This document shows, in pieces, positions 43,839 through 54,110 of a stretch of 64,000 bases of DNA. The translations under genes and the position numbers were made by a program. Position 1 is the stretch's first letter, and each line of letters opens with the position of its first letter. Location of the stretch: NCBI RefSeq assembly GCF_016746085.1, contig NZ_JAERTZ010000033.1, forward strand, positions 1 through 64,000, given 5' to 3'. This DNA is from Zobellella iuensis (lineage in GTDB: Bacteria; Pseudomonadota; Gammaproteobacteria; Enterobacterales; Aeromonadaceae). Below the pieces are notes generated by a model that saw nothing but the letters and a program-made list of their open reading frames with translations, had not been told where the DNA came from and did no database searches.

Positions 43839-45437
43839 ATGAATATTTTCAGGATCCTGATGGTCCGGCTATGGCTGGTGGCGGGGCTGCTGGCCCCGGC
43901 GCTGCCGGTGGCGGCCCAGGTCGATGCCGGCCAGGCTTTGCTCGAGGCGCTGGATGCGCGCGCCTTTTCGGCCAAAAGCGAGGCCGTCGACGCCATTGTC
44001 GCCAGCCGGGATCCGCGGGCGCGGGACTGGCTGGCGGCGCTGCTCGACGGCCGCCTGCAACGCGGCAAGGAAGACCGGCGCTTCGTGCTGGTGATGAGCA
44101 CCGGCGGCCGGCAGTGGCCGGTGGTCGATGCGCTCAGTCATGAGCCTCTGGGCACCCTGGGGCGCCGGGAGCTGGACCGGATCAGCATCAACAACAGCCT
44201 GCGCAACCAGCTGCGCAGCACCCTGGCGGTGCTGGATCTCCATGCCGACGACCCGGCCCTGCGGCGGGCCTCGGCCGAGCGGCTGCTGGGCGAGGTGGAT
44301 GCCGAACTGGCGCCCACCCTGGCGGTGCTGATCCCGGAGGAGGCCGACGGCCAGACCCGGCGGCGGCTGACCCAGGCCCTGGCCATCCACCGGCTGGAGC
44401 AGGGCGACATCAGCGCCATCGAAACGCTGGCAGGCAGCCTGCACAGCCGGGTGCGCATCGCCCTCAACCGGGCGGCAGCAGGCGACGGCGAGCTGGCCGA
44501 GGCGGCCCGCAAGGCGCTGGCCGGCATAGAGCAGAACCTGAAGCTCAACCGCGCCGCCGAGACCCTCTATTTCGGCCTCAGCCTGGGCTCGGTGCTGGTG
44601 CTGGCGGCCATCGGCCTGGCCATCACCTTCGGGGTCATGGGGGTGATCAACATGGCCCACGGGGAACTGATCATGCTCGGCGCCTACACCACCTGGATGC
44701 TGCAACAGCTGCTGCCGGGCCAGCCGGGGCTGGCGCTGCTGCTGTCCATTCCCGCCGGTTTCCTGGTGGCGGCGCTCGCCGGCATCGCCATCGAGCGCGG
44801 TGTCATCCAGTTCCTCAAGGGGCGGCCGCTGGAAACCCTGCTGGCCACCTTCGGCGTCAGCCTGATCCTGCAGCAATTGGTGCGCACCCTGATCTCTCCG
44901 CTCAACCGCACCGTGGTCACCCCCGAGTGGATGAGCGGCTCCCTGGTGGTGAACGACGCCCTGTCGCTCACCCTCAACCGGCTCTATGTGCTGGGCTTCG
45001 CCCTGCTGGTGTTCGCCGGTCTGATGTGGGTGATGAAGGGCACCCGGCTGGGGCTGGAGGTGCGCGCCGTCACCCAGAACCGCACCATGGCCAGGGCCAT
45101 GGGCATTCGCGCCACCCGGGTGGACATCCTCACCTTCGGCCTGGGCTCCGGCGTGGCCGGCCTGGCCGGGGTGGCCCTGTCCCAGCTCACCAACGTGGGG
45201 CCCAACCTGGGCCAGAACTACATCATCGACTCCTTTATGGTGGTGGTGTTCGGCGGCGTGGGCAGCCTCTGGGGCACTCTGGTGGCCGGGCTCTCGCTCG
45301 GGGTCATCAACCAGATCCTGGAACCCTGGGCCGGGGCCGTGCTGGCCAAGATCATGGTGCTGGTGTTCATCATACTGTTCATTCAAAAACGGCCGCGCGG
45401 GCTCTTCCCGCAGAAGGGCCGGGCGGCGGAGGCATAA
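43839..45437 (+). CDS. urtB: Urea ABC transporter permease UrtB
   Basis: A 532-residue permease. As typical for UrtB, a signal and about 200 residues of helical periplasmic domain (DAGQALLEALDARAFSAKSE) come before the LivH-type membrane domain (about 235-525; ITFGVMGVINMAHGELIMLG). The ATG at 43839 has AAGGA upstream. It is separated from urtA by 278 bp that hold a GC-rich inverted-repeat element, unlike the tight spacing of the rest of the operon. Confidence 0.94.
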   Translation: MNIFRILMVRLWLVAGLLAPALPVAAQVDAGQALLEALDARAFSAKSEAVDAIVASRDPRARDWLAALLDGRLQRGKEDRRFVLVMSTGGRQWPVVDALSHEPLGTLGRRELDRISINNSLRNQLRSTLAVLDLHADDPALRRASAERLLGEVDAELAPTLAVLIPEEADGQTRRRLTQALAIHRLEQGDISAIETLAGSLHSRVRIALNRAAAGDGELAEAARKALAGIEQNLKLNRAAETLYFGLSLGSVLVLAAIGLAITFGVMGVINMAHGELIMLGAYTTWMLQQLLPGQPGLALLLSIPAGFLVAALAGIAIERGVIQFLKGRPLETLLATFGVSLILQQLVRTLISPLNRTVVTPEWMSGSLVVNDALSLTLNRLYVLGFALLVFAGLMWVMKGTRLGLEVRAVTQNRTMARAMGIRATRVDILTFGLGSGVAGLAGVALSQLTNVGPNLGQNYIIDSFMVVVFGGVGSLWGTLVAGLSLGVINQILEPWAGAVLAKIMVLVFIILFIQKRPRGLFPQKGRAAEA

Positions 45438-45440
45438 CGC

Positions 45441-46547
45441 ATGTGGTTGACCCAACCCCTTAAAGAGCGCCAGACCCGGGTTTTTCTGGCGGTGTTGCTG
45501 GCGGCCCTGCTGCTGGTGAGCCTGGCCAACCTGCTGCTGCCGGCGGCGCACCCGCTGCACGTGTCCACCTACACCGTCACCCTGCTCGGCAAGTACCTGA
45601 GCTATGCCCTGCTGGCGGTGGCGGTGGACCTGGTGTGGGGCTATCTCGGCATCCTCAGCCTGGGCCACGGCGCCTTCTTCGCCCTGGGCGGCTACGCCAT
45701 GGGCATGTACCTGATGCGCCAGATCGGCGACCGGGGCGTGTACGGCCACCCGGAGCTGCCGGACTTTATGGTGTTCCTCAACTGGGACAGCCTGCCCTGG
45801 TACTGGGCCGGCTTCGACATGGCCTGGTTCGCCTTCCTGATGGTGCTGTTGGCGCCGGGACTGCTGGCGCTGGTGTTCGGCTTCCTGGCGTTCCGCTCCC
45901 GGGTCACCGGGGTCTATCTGTCGATCATCACCCAGGCGCTGACCTTCGCCCTGATGCTGGCGTTTTTCCGCAACGAGATGGGCTTTGGCGGCAACAACGG
46001 CCTCACCGACTTCCGCGAGCTGCTGGGCTTCGATCTGCGCGCCGACACCACCCGGGTGGGGCTGTTTATCGCCTCCGGCATCGCTCTGGCGCTGGGCTAC
46101 TGGCTGTGCCGGGCCCTGGTGCTGAGCAAGCTGGGCCGGGTGTGCGTGGCCTCGCGTGACGCCCAGGCCCGCACCCGCTTTATCGGCTACCGGGTGGAGC
46201 GGGTGCAGCTGTTCGTGTTCGTGCTGTCCGCCATGCTGGCCGGGGTGGCCGGGGCCCTCTACGTGCCCCAGGTGGGCATCATCAACCCCAGCGAATTCTC
46301 GCCGCTGTTCTCCATCGAAATCGTGGTGTGGGTGGCCCTGGGCGGCCGCGCCACCCTCTACGGCGCCGTGTTGGGCGCCCTGCTGGTGAACTACGCCAAG
46401 ACGGTGTTCACCGGGGTCATGCCCGACGCCTGGCTGTTCGCCCTCGGCGGCCTCTTCGTGGTGGCGACCGTGCTGTTGCCCAGGGGCATCGCCGGCCTGC
46501 TGGCCCGCCGCCGTTCTTCCGCTGCACCCAAGGAGGCAAGCGCATGA
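45441..46547 (+). CDS. urtC: Urea ABC transporter permease UrtC
   Basis: A 368-residue LivM-type permease with about ten membrane helices. VDLVWGYLGILSLGHGAFFALGGYAMGMY and MGFGGNNGLTDFRELLG are conserved. It forms the translocation path with UrtB. Starts three bases after the urtB stop, and its stop overlaps the urtD start (ATGA). Confidence 0.94.
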   Translation: MWLTQPLKERQTRVFLAVLLAALLLVSLANLLLPAAHPLHVSTYTVTLLGKYLSYALLAVAVDLVWGYLGILSLGHGAFFALGGYAMGMYLMRQIGDRGVYGHPELPDFMVFLNWDSLPWYWAGFDMAWFAFLMVLLAPGLLALVFGFLAFRSRVTGVYLSIITQALTFALMLAFFRNEMGFGGNNGLTDFRELLGFDLRADTTRVGLFIASGIALALGYWLCRALVLSKLGRVCVASRDAQARTRFIGYRVERVQLFVFVLSAMLAGVAGALYVPQVGIINPSEFSPLFSIEIVVWVALGGRATLYGAVLGALLVNYAKTVFTGVMPDAWLFALGGLFVVATVLLPRGIAGLLARRRSSAAPKEASA

Positions 46548-47389
46548 AGATGTTCAAATCCCTGGCCCGCCGGGATCAGGTGTTCGACTTTATGGTGCCC
46601 GAGGTGTCGCCGGTGGACGTGCGCCACGGCCCCATCCTTTACCTGGAGGACGTGAGCGTGAGCTTCGACGGCTTCAGGGCCATCAACAACCTCAACCTCA
46701 CCATCGACGACGGCGAGCTGCGCTGCATCATAGGCCCCAACGGCGCCGGCAAAACCACCATGATGGACATCATCACCGGCAAGACCCGGCCCGATAAGGG
46801 CCAGGTATGGTTCGGCAGCAAGCACAACCTGCTGCGGCTGTCGGAGCCGGAGATCGCCAGCCTGGGCATAGGCCGCAAGTTCCAGAAACCCACGGTGTTC
46901 GAAGAGCTGACGGTGATCGAAAACCTGGAGCTGGCCATGGCCGCCGACAAGCGGGTGCTGCCCACCCTGACCGCCCGGCTGAGCCCGGCGCAGCGGGATC
47001 GCATTCACGAGGTGGTGGCGCTTATCGGCCTCAGGTCCGCCGCCCACGAGCTGGCGGGCATCCTCTCCCACGGCCAGAAACAGTGGCTGGAGATCGGCAT
47101 GCTGCTGATGCAGCGGCCCCGGCTGCTGCTGGTGGACGAGCCGGTAGCGGGCATGACCGAGCAGGAGATGGAGCTGACCGCCGAGCTGCTGACCAAGCTG
47201 GCCGGCAAGGGCAAGCAGTCGGTGGTGGTGGTGGAGCACGACATGGGCTTCGTGCGTTCCATCGCGCGCAAGGTGACGGTGCTGCACCAGGGCTCGGTGC
47301 TGGCCGAAGGCACCATGGACCAGGTATCCAACGACCCGCGGGTGGTCGAGGTGTACCTGGGGGAAGAAAGCGGCGCCGAGGTGGCCTGA
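46544..47389 (+). CDS. urtD: Urea ABC transporter ATPase UrtD
   Basis: A 281-residue ATP-binding subunit of the LivG type. Walker A GPNGAGKTT is near residue 68, the signature LSHGQKQWLEIGMLLMQRP replaces LSGGQ as usual in UrtD, and Walker B LLLVDEPVAGMT follows. The ATG is placed by AAGGAGG seven bases upstream and overlaps the urtC stop by 4 bp; the frame is open further upstream within urtC. Confidence 0.94.
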   Translation: MKMFKSLARRDQVFDFMVPEVSPVDVRHGPILYLEDVSVSFDGFRAINNLNLTIDDGELRCIIGPNGAGKTTMMDIITGKTRPDKGQVWFGSKHNLLRLSEPEIASLGIGRKFQKPTVFEELTVIENLELAMAADKRVLPTLTARLSPAQRDRIHEVVALIGLRSAAHELAGILSHGQKQWLEIGMLLMQRPRLLLVDEPVAGMTEQEMELTAELLTKLAGKGKQSVVVVEHDMGFVRSIARKVTVLHQGSVLAEGTMDQVSNDPRVVEVYLGEESGAEVA

Positions 47390-48087
47390 TGCTGACAATC
47401 GACAAACTCAACCAGTTCTACGGCGAAAGCCACACCCTCTGGGACCTGAGCCTGGACATCCCCCGCGGCCGCTGCACCTGCGTGATGGGCCGCAACGGGG
47501 TGGGCAAAACCACCCTGCTCAAGTGCATCATGGGCGAGGTGGCGGCGAAGAGCGGCAGCATCCGCCTGGACGATGGCACCGAACTCACCAAAAAGCGGCT
47601 GGAAGACAGGTCCCGGCTCAGGCTGGGCTATGTGCCCCAGGGCCGGCAGATCTTCCCGCTGATGACGGTGGAGGAAAACCTGCGCACCGGCCTGGCGGCC
47701 CGGGGCGATGGCCTGCGCCGGATCCCGGAGCGAGTCTATGAGCTGTTTCCGGTGCTGAAGGAGATGCGCCAGCGCCGGGGCGGGGATCTGTCCGGCGGCC
47801 AGCAGCAGCAACTGGCCATCGGCCGGGCCCTGGTGCTGGAGCCGGAGCTGCTGATCCTGGACGAGCCGGGGGAGGGCATACAGCCCAACATCGTCGCCGA
47901 TATCGGCCAGGTGATCCGCCGGCTGATGACGGAAGACGGCCTCAGCGTGCTGCTGGTGGAGCAGAAACTGCCCTTCGCCCGCAAGTACGCGGATCGCTTC
48001 GTGATCCTGGATCGGGGCCGGCAGGTGGCCGAGGGCGAGATCGCCGAGCTGTCCGACTCCCTGATCAAGCGGCACCTGACGGTGTAG
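47389..48087 (+). CDS. urtE: Urea ABC transporter ATPase UrtE
   Basis: A 232-residue ATP-binding subunit of the LivF type with Walker A GRNGVGKTTLL, signature LSGGQQQQLAIGRALV and LDEPGEGIQPNIV, the last being typical of UrtE. It overlaps urtD by one base (TGATG). The operon then ends at a hairpin with U-tract. Confidence 0.95.
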   Translation: MLTIDKLNQFYGESHTLWDLSLDIPRGRCTCVMGRNGVGKTTLLKCIMGEVAAKSGSIRLDDGTELTKKRLEDRSRLRLGYVPQGRQIFPLMTVEENLRTGLAARGDGLRRIPERVYELFPVLKEMRQRRGGDLSGGQQQQLAIGRALVLEPELLILDEPGEGIQPNIVADIGQVIRRLMTEDGLSVLLVEQKLPFARKYADRFVILDRGRQVAEGEIAELSDSLIKRHLTV

Positions 48088-48124
48088 ATCGGTCCGGATC
48101 GCGGCATCGATCTTGTTGCACTGC

Positions 48125-48149
48125 AAAAAAGCCCGGGCAACCGGGCTTT
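48125..48149 (+). terminator. Terminator of the urt operon
   Basis: AAAGCCCGG-GCAA-CCGGGCTTT, a perfect 9-bp stem, 38 bp after urtE. The core GCCCGGGCAACCGG is copied at 48322-48335. Confidence 0.85.
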
Positions 48150-48221
48150 CAGCTTGCTGACAAAGTCCAGCTCCTGTTTTTTCGCCAGATATTTCCTTTT
48201 CCCGCAGCCGTTTTAACCCTA

Positions 48222-48287
48222 GTCATCTCCGCGAAGGCGGAGATCCATGACATGGTGCACTGGACTCCCGCCTTCGCGGGAGTGACC
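48222..48287. repeat. Paired REP units in inverted orientation (REPIN)
   Basis: Two copies of a 26-bp palindromic unit of the form GTCA-YTCCCGCGAAGGCGGGAR-TCCA face each other (48222-48247 variant with core TCTCCGCGAAGGCGGAGA, and 48262-48287 with core CTCCCGCCTTCGCGGGAG). Single related units occur at 54044-54069 and 55300-55323. Confidence 0.7.
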
Positions 48288-48348
48288 ACAGAGTAATACG
48301 AAGGTTTGTCAGTACTCTGAAGCCCGGGCAACCGGTAGGGGGCAATGG

Positions 48349-48370
48349 CATGGGGCAAGGATGCCCCATG
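48349..48370 (-). terminator. Hairpin after the DUF4168 gene
   Basis: Perfect 9-bp stem CATGGGGCA / TGCCCCATG with a 4-base loop, 12 bp past the stop at 48382. No T-run follows on the minus strand, so termination may be weak. Confidence 0.45.
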
Positions 48371-48381
48371 GCCGTTTTGGC

Positions 48382-48747
48382 TCAGCGCAGGGCCTCAAGC
48401 CGCTGCTGCAGTTCGGGGCTGGTCTGCAGCTGGTTGGCGATCAGGTTGTAGTCTTCCACCGACAGGCCCGATTCGGTCACGGCATCCACCATGCTTTCGT
48501 TGGCTTCCTGCTGGATGGCCTGGGCCTGCTGCTCATCTTCCACCTGGCTCAATTTGGCCATGGCTTCTTCCTGCAACAGGCTGATCTTGTCCTGGGCGGC
48601 GGCGAATTTCTCCAGCTGGGCATCATCGATGCCGGCGGCGGGCTGGGCCGCGGCCGGCGGCATGGCGGCAGTGCTCTGGGCAATGGCCGGGGCCGTGGCC
48701 AGCAACAGGGCGGACAGCAGGGCGGAAGCGGTCAGGGTCTTTTTCAT
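48382..48747 (-). CDS. DUF4168 exported protein
   Basis: A 121-residue secreted protein of unknown function. A signal peptide (1-24, ending PAIAQ) is followed by an Ala/Pro linker and a helical DUF4168 domain (about 40-121; DAQLEKFAAAQDKISLLQEE and VEDYNLIANQLQTSPELQQR). Small exported proteins of this family are widespread in aquatic bacteria. Two ATGs stand side by side; 48747 is preferred because AGGAG lies six bases upstream. Confidence 0.85.
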   Translation of the reverse strand: MKKTLTASALLSALLLATAPAIAQSTAAMPPAAAQPAAGIDDAQLEKFAAAQDKISLLQEEAMAKLSQVEDEQQAQAIQQEANESMVDAVTESGLSVEDYNLIANQLQTSPELQQRLEALR

Positions 48748-48957
48748 CATAAACTCCTCGGTTGGCGTTATAGATTCCCCCTGACTAAGGCCAGGATCGT
48801 GCCAACCTTTGAATTTTTATTTTAACTGTCTGTTTTTTATGGTTATTTATATTGTTGCGTGGGTTGCTGTCGTAGCGGATACCGCACCGGAGGACGGGGT
48901 CTGTGTCTTTTTGTCATAGTGTGAATTATCCATTCGGGACAGGATGATACAGAGCCC

Positions 48958-50392
48958 ATGTATTACCGGATAAAGAACGGGGTCGGGGGAGGCGGCATCG
49001 GCTGGCGGGTGGTGCTCTATGTGGTACTGCCCCTGTGGCTGATCCTGGCGCTGGGCGTCGGCCTGACCCTGCACCATGTCAACCTGGCGCAAGACGAGCG
49101 GCTCAAGGAGGACATCAAGCTGATCGCCCGGGCGGTGAGCGGGCCTATCGGCGACGCCCTGGCCGGCGGCGATATCAAGGGAGTCGAGCGCACCCTGTCG
49201 GCGGTGTTTTCCATCGGCCAGGTCTATGGCGCCTCGGTGTTCGATGCCGAGGGGCGGGTGCTGGCCTCGTCCGGCATCGCCGACCTCAGCCTGCGCAACC
49301 GCCCGGCCGCCACCCGGGTGATGCGGACCGGGGAACAGCAGGAGCTGTATCAGCGGACCGCGGGCCGGGACGTGTTTTCCCACTTCGTGCCGCTGACCGA
49401 TGCGGGAGGCCGCATCAACGGCCTTATCCAGATCACCCGCCGGGCCAAGGACTTCGAGCAGTCCTTCGCCCTGTTGGCCAGAACCGCCTGGCTCGGCTGG
49501 TTGATTTTCGGGGTGCTGATGATGGGAGTGGTGATCTGGGGTCATTACCGGGGGCTGGGGCGCCACGTCAACGGCCTGGTGGCGGTGATGGACAGGGTCA
49601 AGGCCGGCGACTGGCAGCAGCGGGCGGCGCTGGCCGGCCCCCAGGAGCTGCGCCGCATCGCCCTGGGGCTGAACGAGATGCTGGGGGAAATCCGCAACCA
49701 CCGGGCCCAGGAGCGGGCGCTCAACCGGCGCCTGCGGCACCAGCAGAAGATGGCGGCGGTGGGCACTGTGGTGGGCGGCATCGCCCACGAGCTGGGGGCG
49801 CCGCTCAACGTGATCGACGGTCGTGCCCGCCGGCTGCAGAAGCAGACCGATGAGCCCGAGGCCCAGCGCCAATTGGGCGCCATTCGCGGCCAGGTGTTGC
49901 GCCTGTCGCGCATCGTACGCCAGTTGCTGGATTTCAGCCGGCCCGAGTCCCGGGAGAGTGAGCCGGTGGAGCTGTACCGGCTGCTGGCGCAGAGCGCCGC
50001 CGCCGTGCGGTACGAACAATGGTCCGTCGCCGGGCTGAGCCTGCCGCCGTCCGGAAAACCGGTTTGGCTGCGGCTCGACGGTGCCCGGCTGGAGCTGGCC
50101 CTGGTCAATGTGCTGCGCAATGCCCTGCAGGCGGCGCGCAGCCGGGTAGAGGTTGCCGTACGGGAGCAGGAAGGGCGGCTTGCCATCGAGATCTCCGACG
50201 ACGGCCCCGGCTTCGCCCTCGACCCCGAGCAACTGGTGGCCCCCTTCGTCACCACCAAACCCAAGGGCGAGGGCACCGGGCTGGGGCTGGCGATAGTGCA
50301 CAACATCATGGCCGAGCTGGACGGCGGCCTGACGCTCACCACGGCCCCGGGCGGCGGCGCCCGGGTGATACTGACACTTGCGAGGAGTTCCC

Positions 50393-50421
<29 letters not shown>
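48958..50421 (+). CDS. Membrane sensor histidine kinase
   Basis: A 487-residue kinase. Membrane helices at about 16-38 and 178-202 flank a periplasmic sensing domain; HAMP covers about 203-255, HisKA about 262-330 with phosphoacceptor His277 in GGIAHELGAPLNV, and HATPase_c about 370-480 (NVLRNALQAA, DDGPGFA, GTGLGLAIVHNI). The periplasmic domain is not one I recognise. It overlaps the sigma-54 activator gene by 29 bp, so the two form a pair. NtrB-like kinases of this class drive sigma-54 promoters; a link with the nearby urt promoter is plausible but unproven. Confidence 0.92.
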
Positions 50422-51750
<1,329 letters not shown>

Positions 51751-51754
<4 letters not shown>

Positions 51755-52101
51755 CGCTCGGCGGCGATCACCGAGATCTCCACCAGCAGCTCGGGGCGGG
51801 CCATGGCGGCTTCCACGCAGGCGCGGGCGGGAGCATGGCCCTCGGGTACCCAGGCGTCCCACACTGCGTTCATGGCGGCGAAGTCGGCCATGGTTTTCAG
51901 GTAGATGGTGGCGGAGAGGATATGCTCCCGGCTGGAGCCGGCTTCGAGCAGCAGTTCGTCCACTTTTTCCAGCATGGTGCGGCTCTGTTCGGTGATATCC
52001 TGAGTGGCGTCCTTGCAGACCTGGCCGCACAGGTAGAGGGTGCCGTTGTGTTTGACGATGCGGCTCATGCGTTGGCCGATCTGCCGGCGTTCAATAGTCA
52101 T
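51751..52101 (-). CDS. RidA-family enamine/imine deaminase-like protein
   Basis: A 116-residue trimeric RidA/YjgF-type protein. The active-site arginine is present in [19 protein letters not shown], suggesting deaminase activity on reactive enamines from PLP enzymes. [20 protein letters not shown] is typical of the RidA paralogue group rather than archetypal RidA. ATG 52101 follows GGAG. It converges with the response regulator gene, their stops sharing bases, and diverges from the next gene. Confidence 0.9.
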
Positions 52102-52198
52102 TTGTACTCCTTTGATACGATAAGAACAGCAATATCCGCCAACCATTACCGATTGGCATGCGGATGTAAACTTTTGGGGATAGAAAGGGTGGAATAAT

Positions 52199-53998
52199 AT
52201 GGCGGTGATCACGGGGCTCAATCTTTATCCGATCAAATCAACGGCCGGGCTGGCGGTGCGGGACGCCTGGGTCTCCCGCGAAGGCCTGCGCGGCGATCGC
52301 CGCTATATGCTGGCCAGGCCGGACGGCACCTTCGTCACCGCCCGTACTCATCCCCGGCTGCAAGGGGTCGGGGTGACGCCGGTGGCCGGCGGCCTGGAGC
52401 TGCGCCATGGCGACCAGCCGCTGTCGGTGCGCCACCAGCAGTTCCAGTTGCAGCCGGTGTCCACCGGTGTCTGGGGCGACAGCTTCACCGCCTGGAGTAC
52501 TCATGTTGATTATGACGCCTGGTTCAGCCGGATTCTGGGTGAGCCGGTGCAGCTGTTGTGGCTGGGCCAGCATTCCAACCGCTACCGGGAAAAGCTGGGC
52601 ACCGGCGTCAGCTTCGCCGACGGCTACCCCTTGCTGCTGATCTCGGAAGGATCGCTCGCCGATCTCAACCTGCGTGCCGATGCCAAGATCGAGATGTCCC
52701 AGTTCCGCACCAACCTGGTGGTGCGGGGCGGCCGCCCCTTCGAGGAGGACGGCTGGCGCCGCATCCGCATCGGCGAGGTGGAGTTCCTGGTGGCCAAGCC
52801 CTGCAGCCGTTGCATCATGACCACCATAGAGCCCGGCTCCGAGCGCTTCAACTCCATGAAGGAGCCGCTCGCCACCCTGAGCCGTTACCGCCGTGGGGAA
52901 GATGGCGAGGTCTATTTCGGCCAGAACCTGGTGCCCCTCAACGAGGGCGAGATCCGCCTGGGCGACCAGGTGCAGGTGCTGGAATACGCCAGCGCCCCCA
53001 TCTACCCGGACGCGGCGCCCAAACGCCGGCAGCTGGTGTGCGTGGAGCGCGAGCCCCTGGCCCGGGACATGGACACCTACTGGCTGGAGGCCATGGATCG
53101 CAAACCCCTGGCCGACTACCAGCCGGGCCAGCATTTGCCGGTGGCGCTGGACATCGATGGCCGCCGCCACCTGCGCCATTATACCCTGAGCTCCAGCCCG
53201 ACCCGACCCGGCCGCTACGGCATCAGCGTCAAGCGCCAGCCCGACGGCCTGGTGTCCAACTGGCTGGCCGAGGCGCTGCAGCCGGGCCACGCCCTGCTGG
53301 CCCATGCCCCGGCGGGCGACTTCCACCTGCGGCCCGCCCGTTGCTACCTGCTGCTGTCGGCGGGCTCGGGGGTGACGCCCATGCTGTCCATGGTGCGGGC
53401 CATGGCGGATCTGGAGCGGCTGGAGGACGTGCACTTCCTGCACCTGTGCCGCGCCGAGGCCGACCTGCCCGCCGCCGCCGAGCTGAAGGCGCTGGCCCGG
53501 CGTCATCCCGGCCTGCGGCTCGATTTCGTGCTGACCCGGCCGGAGCGGGGCCAAGGCGGCCGGCTGGAGCTGGGCCAGCTGGCGGCGGTGCCGGCGCTGG
53601 CCGAGCGGGACGTCTACCTGTGCGGCCCGGCGGGCTTTATGCGCCAGGCGAGAGCCTGGCTGTTGGCGCTGGGGATACCGGCGGGCCGCATCCACCAGGA
53701 GAGCTTCGGCGGCCCGGTCGCCGTCGATGTTGCACGTGAAACAAAAGCGGTGCGGGTGCGCATCGGCGGGCGGGAATTCACCGGCAACAACCAGCAGGAT
53801 CTGCTGACCCAGGCCGAAGGCCAGGGGCTGCCACTGCCCTGGTCCTGCCGTGCCGGCATCTGCGGCAGCTGCAAGCAGAACCTCAAATCCGGCGAGGTGG
53901 CGCAGCCCGAGGCTCCGGCCCTGTCGGCGGCGGAGCGGGAAGCGGGCATAGTGCTGGCCTGCTGCTGCGTGCCCCTGTCGGATGTGGAGCTGGAATAA
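52199..53998 (+). CDS. YcbX-like MOSC domain fused to ferredoxin reductase and 2Fe-2S domain
   Basis: A 599-residue soluble fusion. Residues 1-265 form a MOSC_N/MOSC pair like YcbX with [15 protein letters not shown], the molybdenum-cofactor cysteine region. Residues about 275-510 form a ferredoxin-NADP reductase module like Hcr ([47 protein letters not shown]). Residues about 518-599 carry a plant-type 2Fe-2S ferredoxin with [11 protein letters not shown] and a final Cys in LACCC. YcbX alone needs separate electron donors for N-hydroxylated base reduction; here the whole chain is in one protein. Similar fusions are known in other proteobacteria. Contains a parS-like site at 53728. Confidence 0.9.
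   Translation: MAVITGLNLYPIKSTAGLAVRDAWVSREGLRGDRRYMLARPDGTFVTARTHPRLQGVGVTPVAGGLELRHGDQPLSVRHQQFQLQPVSTGVWGDSFTAWSTHVDYDAWFSRILGEPVQLLWLGQHSNRYREKLGTGVSFADGYPLLLISEGSLADLNLRADAKIEMSQFRTNLVVRGGRPFEEDGWRRIRIGEVEFLVAKPCSRCIMTTIEPGSERFNSMKEPLATLSRYRRGEDGEVYFGQNLVPLNEGEIRLGDQVQVLEYASAPIYPDAAPKRRQLVCVEREPLARDMDTYWLEAMDRKPLADYQPGQHLPVALDIDGRRHLRHYTLSSSPTRPGRYGISVKRQPDGLVSNWLAEALQPGHALLAHAPAGDFHLRPARCYLLLSAGSGVTPMLSMVRAMADLERLEDVHFLHLCRAEADLPAAAELKALARRHPGLRLDFVLTRPERGQGGRLELGQLAAVPALAERDVYLCGPAGFMRQARAWLLALGIPAGRIHQESFGGPVAVDVARETKAVRVRIGGREFTGNNQQDLLTQAEGQGLPLPWSCRAGICGSCKQNLKSGEVAQPEAPALSAAEREAGIVLACCCVPLSDVELE
53728..53743. promoter_or_regulatory. parS: parS centromere-like site
   Basis: TGTTGCACGTGAAACA matches the chromosomal parS consensus TGTTTCACGTGAAACA at 15 of 16 positions. 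It is inside the YcbX-Hcr fusion gene, about 29 kb from oriC, a typical distance for ParB loading sites. The window encodes ParA and ParB. Confidence 0.82.
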
Positions 53999-54043
53999 CT
54001 AAAAGAGGAGCCGGCTGCTGGCAAAGCTTGGTATTGCTCTGTG

Positions 54044-54069
54044 GTCACTCCCGCGAAGGCGGGAGTCCA
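54044..54069. repeat. Single REP unit
   Basis: GTCACTCCCGCGAAGGCGGG followed by AGTCCA: one copy of the same palindromic unit as the REPIN at 48222-48287, between the MOSC fusion gene and the J-domain gene. Confidence 0.75.
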
Positions 54070-54110
54070 TATACGGAACCGACGACGGTTAACAGCGGTG
54101 ATAAAGGGAC

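Noticed and set aside
52238-53695. 485-codon minus-strand frame opposite the YcbX-Hcr gene
   Set aside because: Antisense shadow with low-complexity Gln/Gly/Ala/His composition; the plus strand has clear enzyme motifs.
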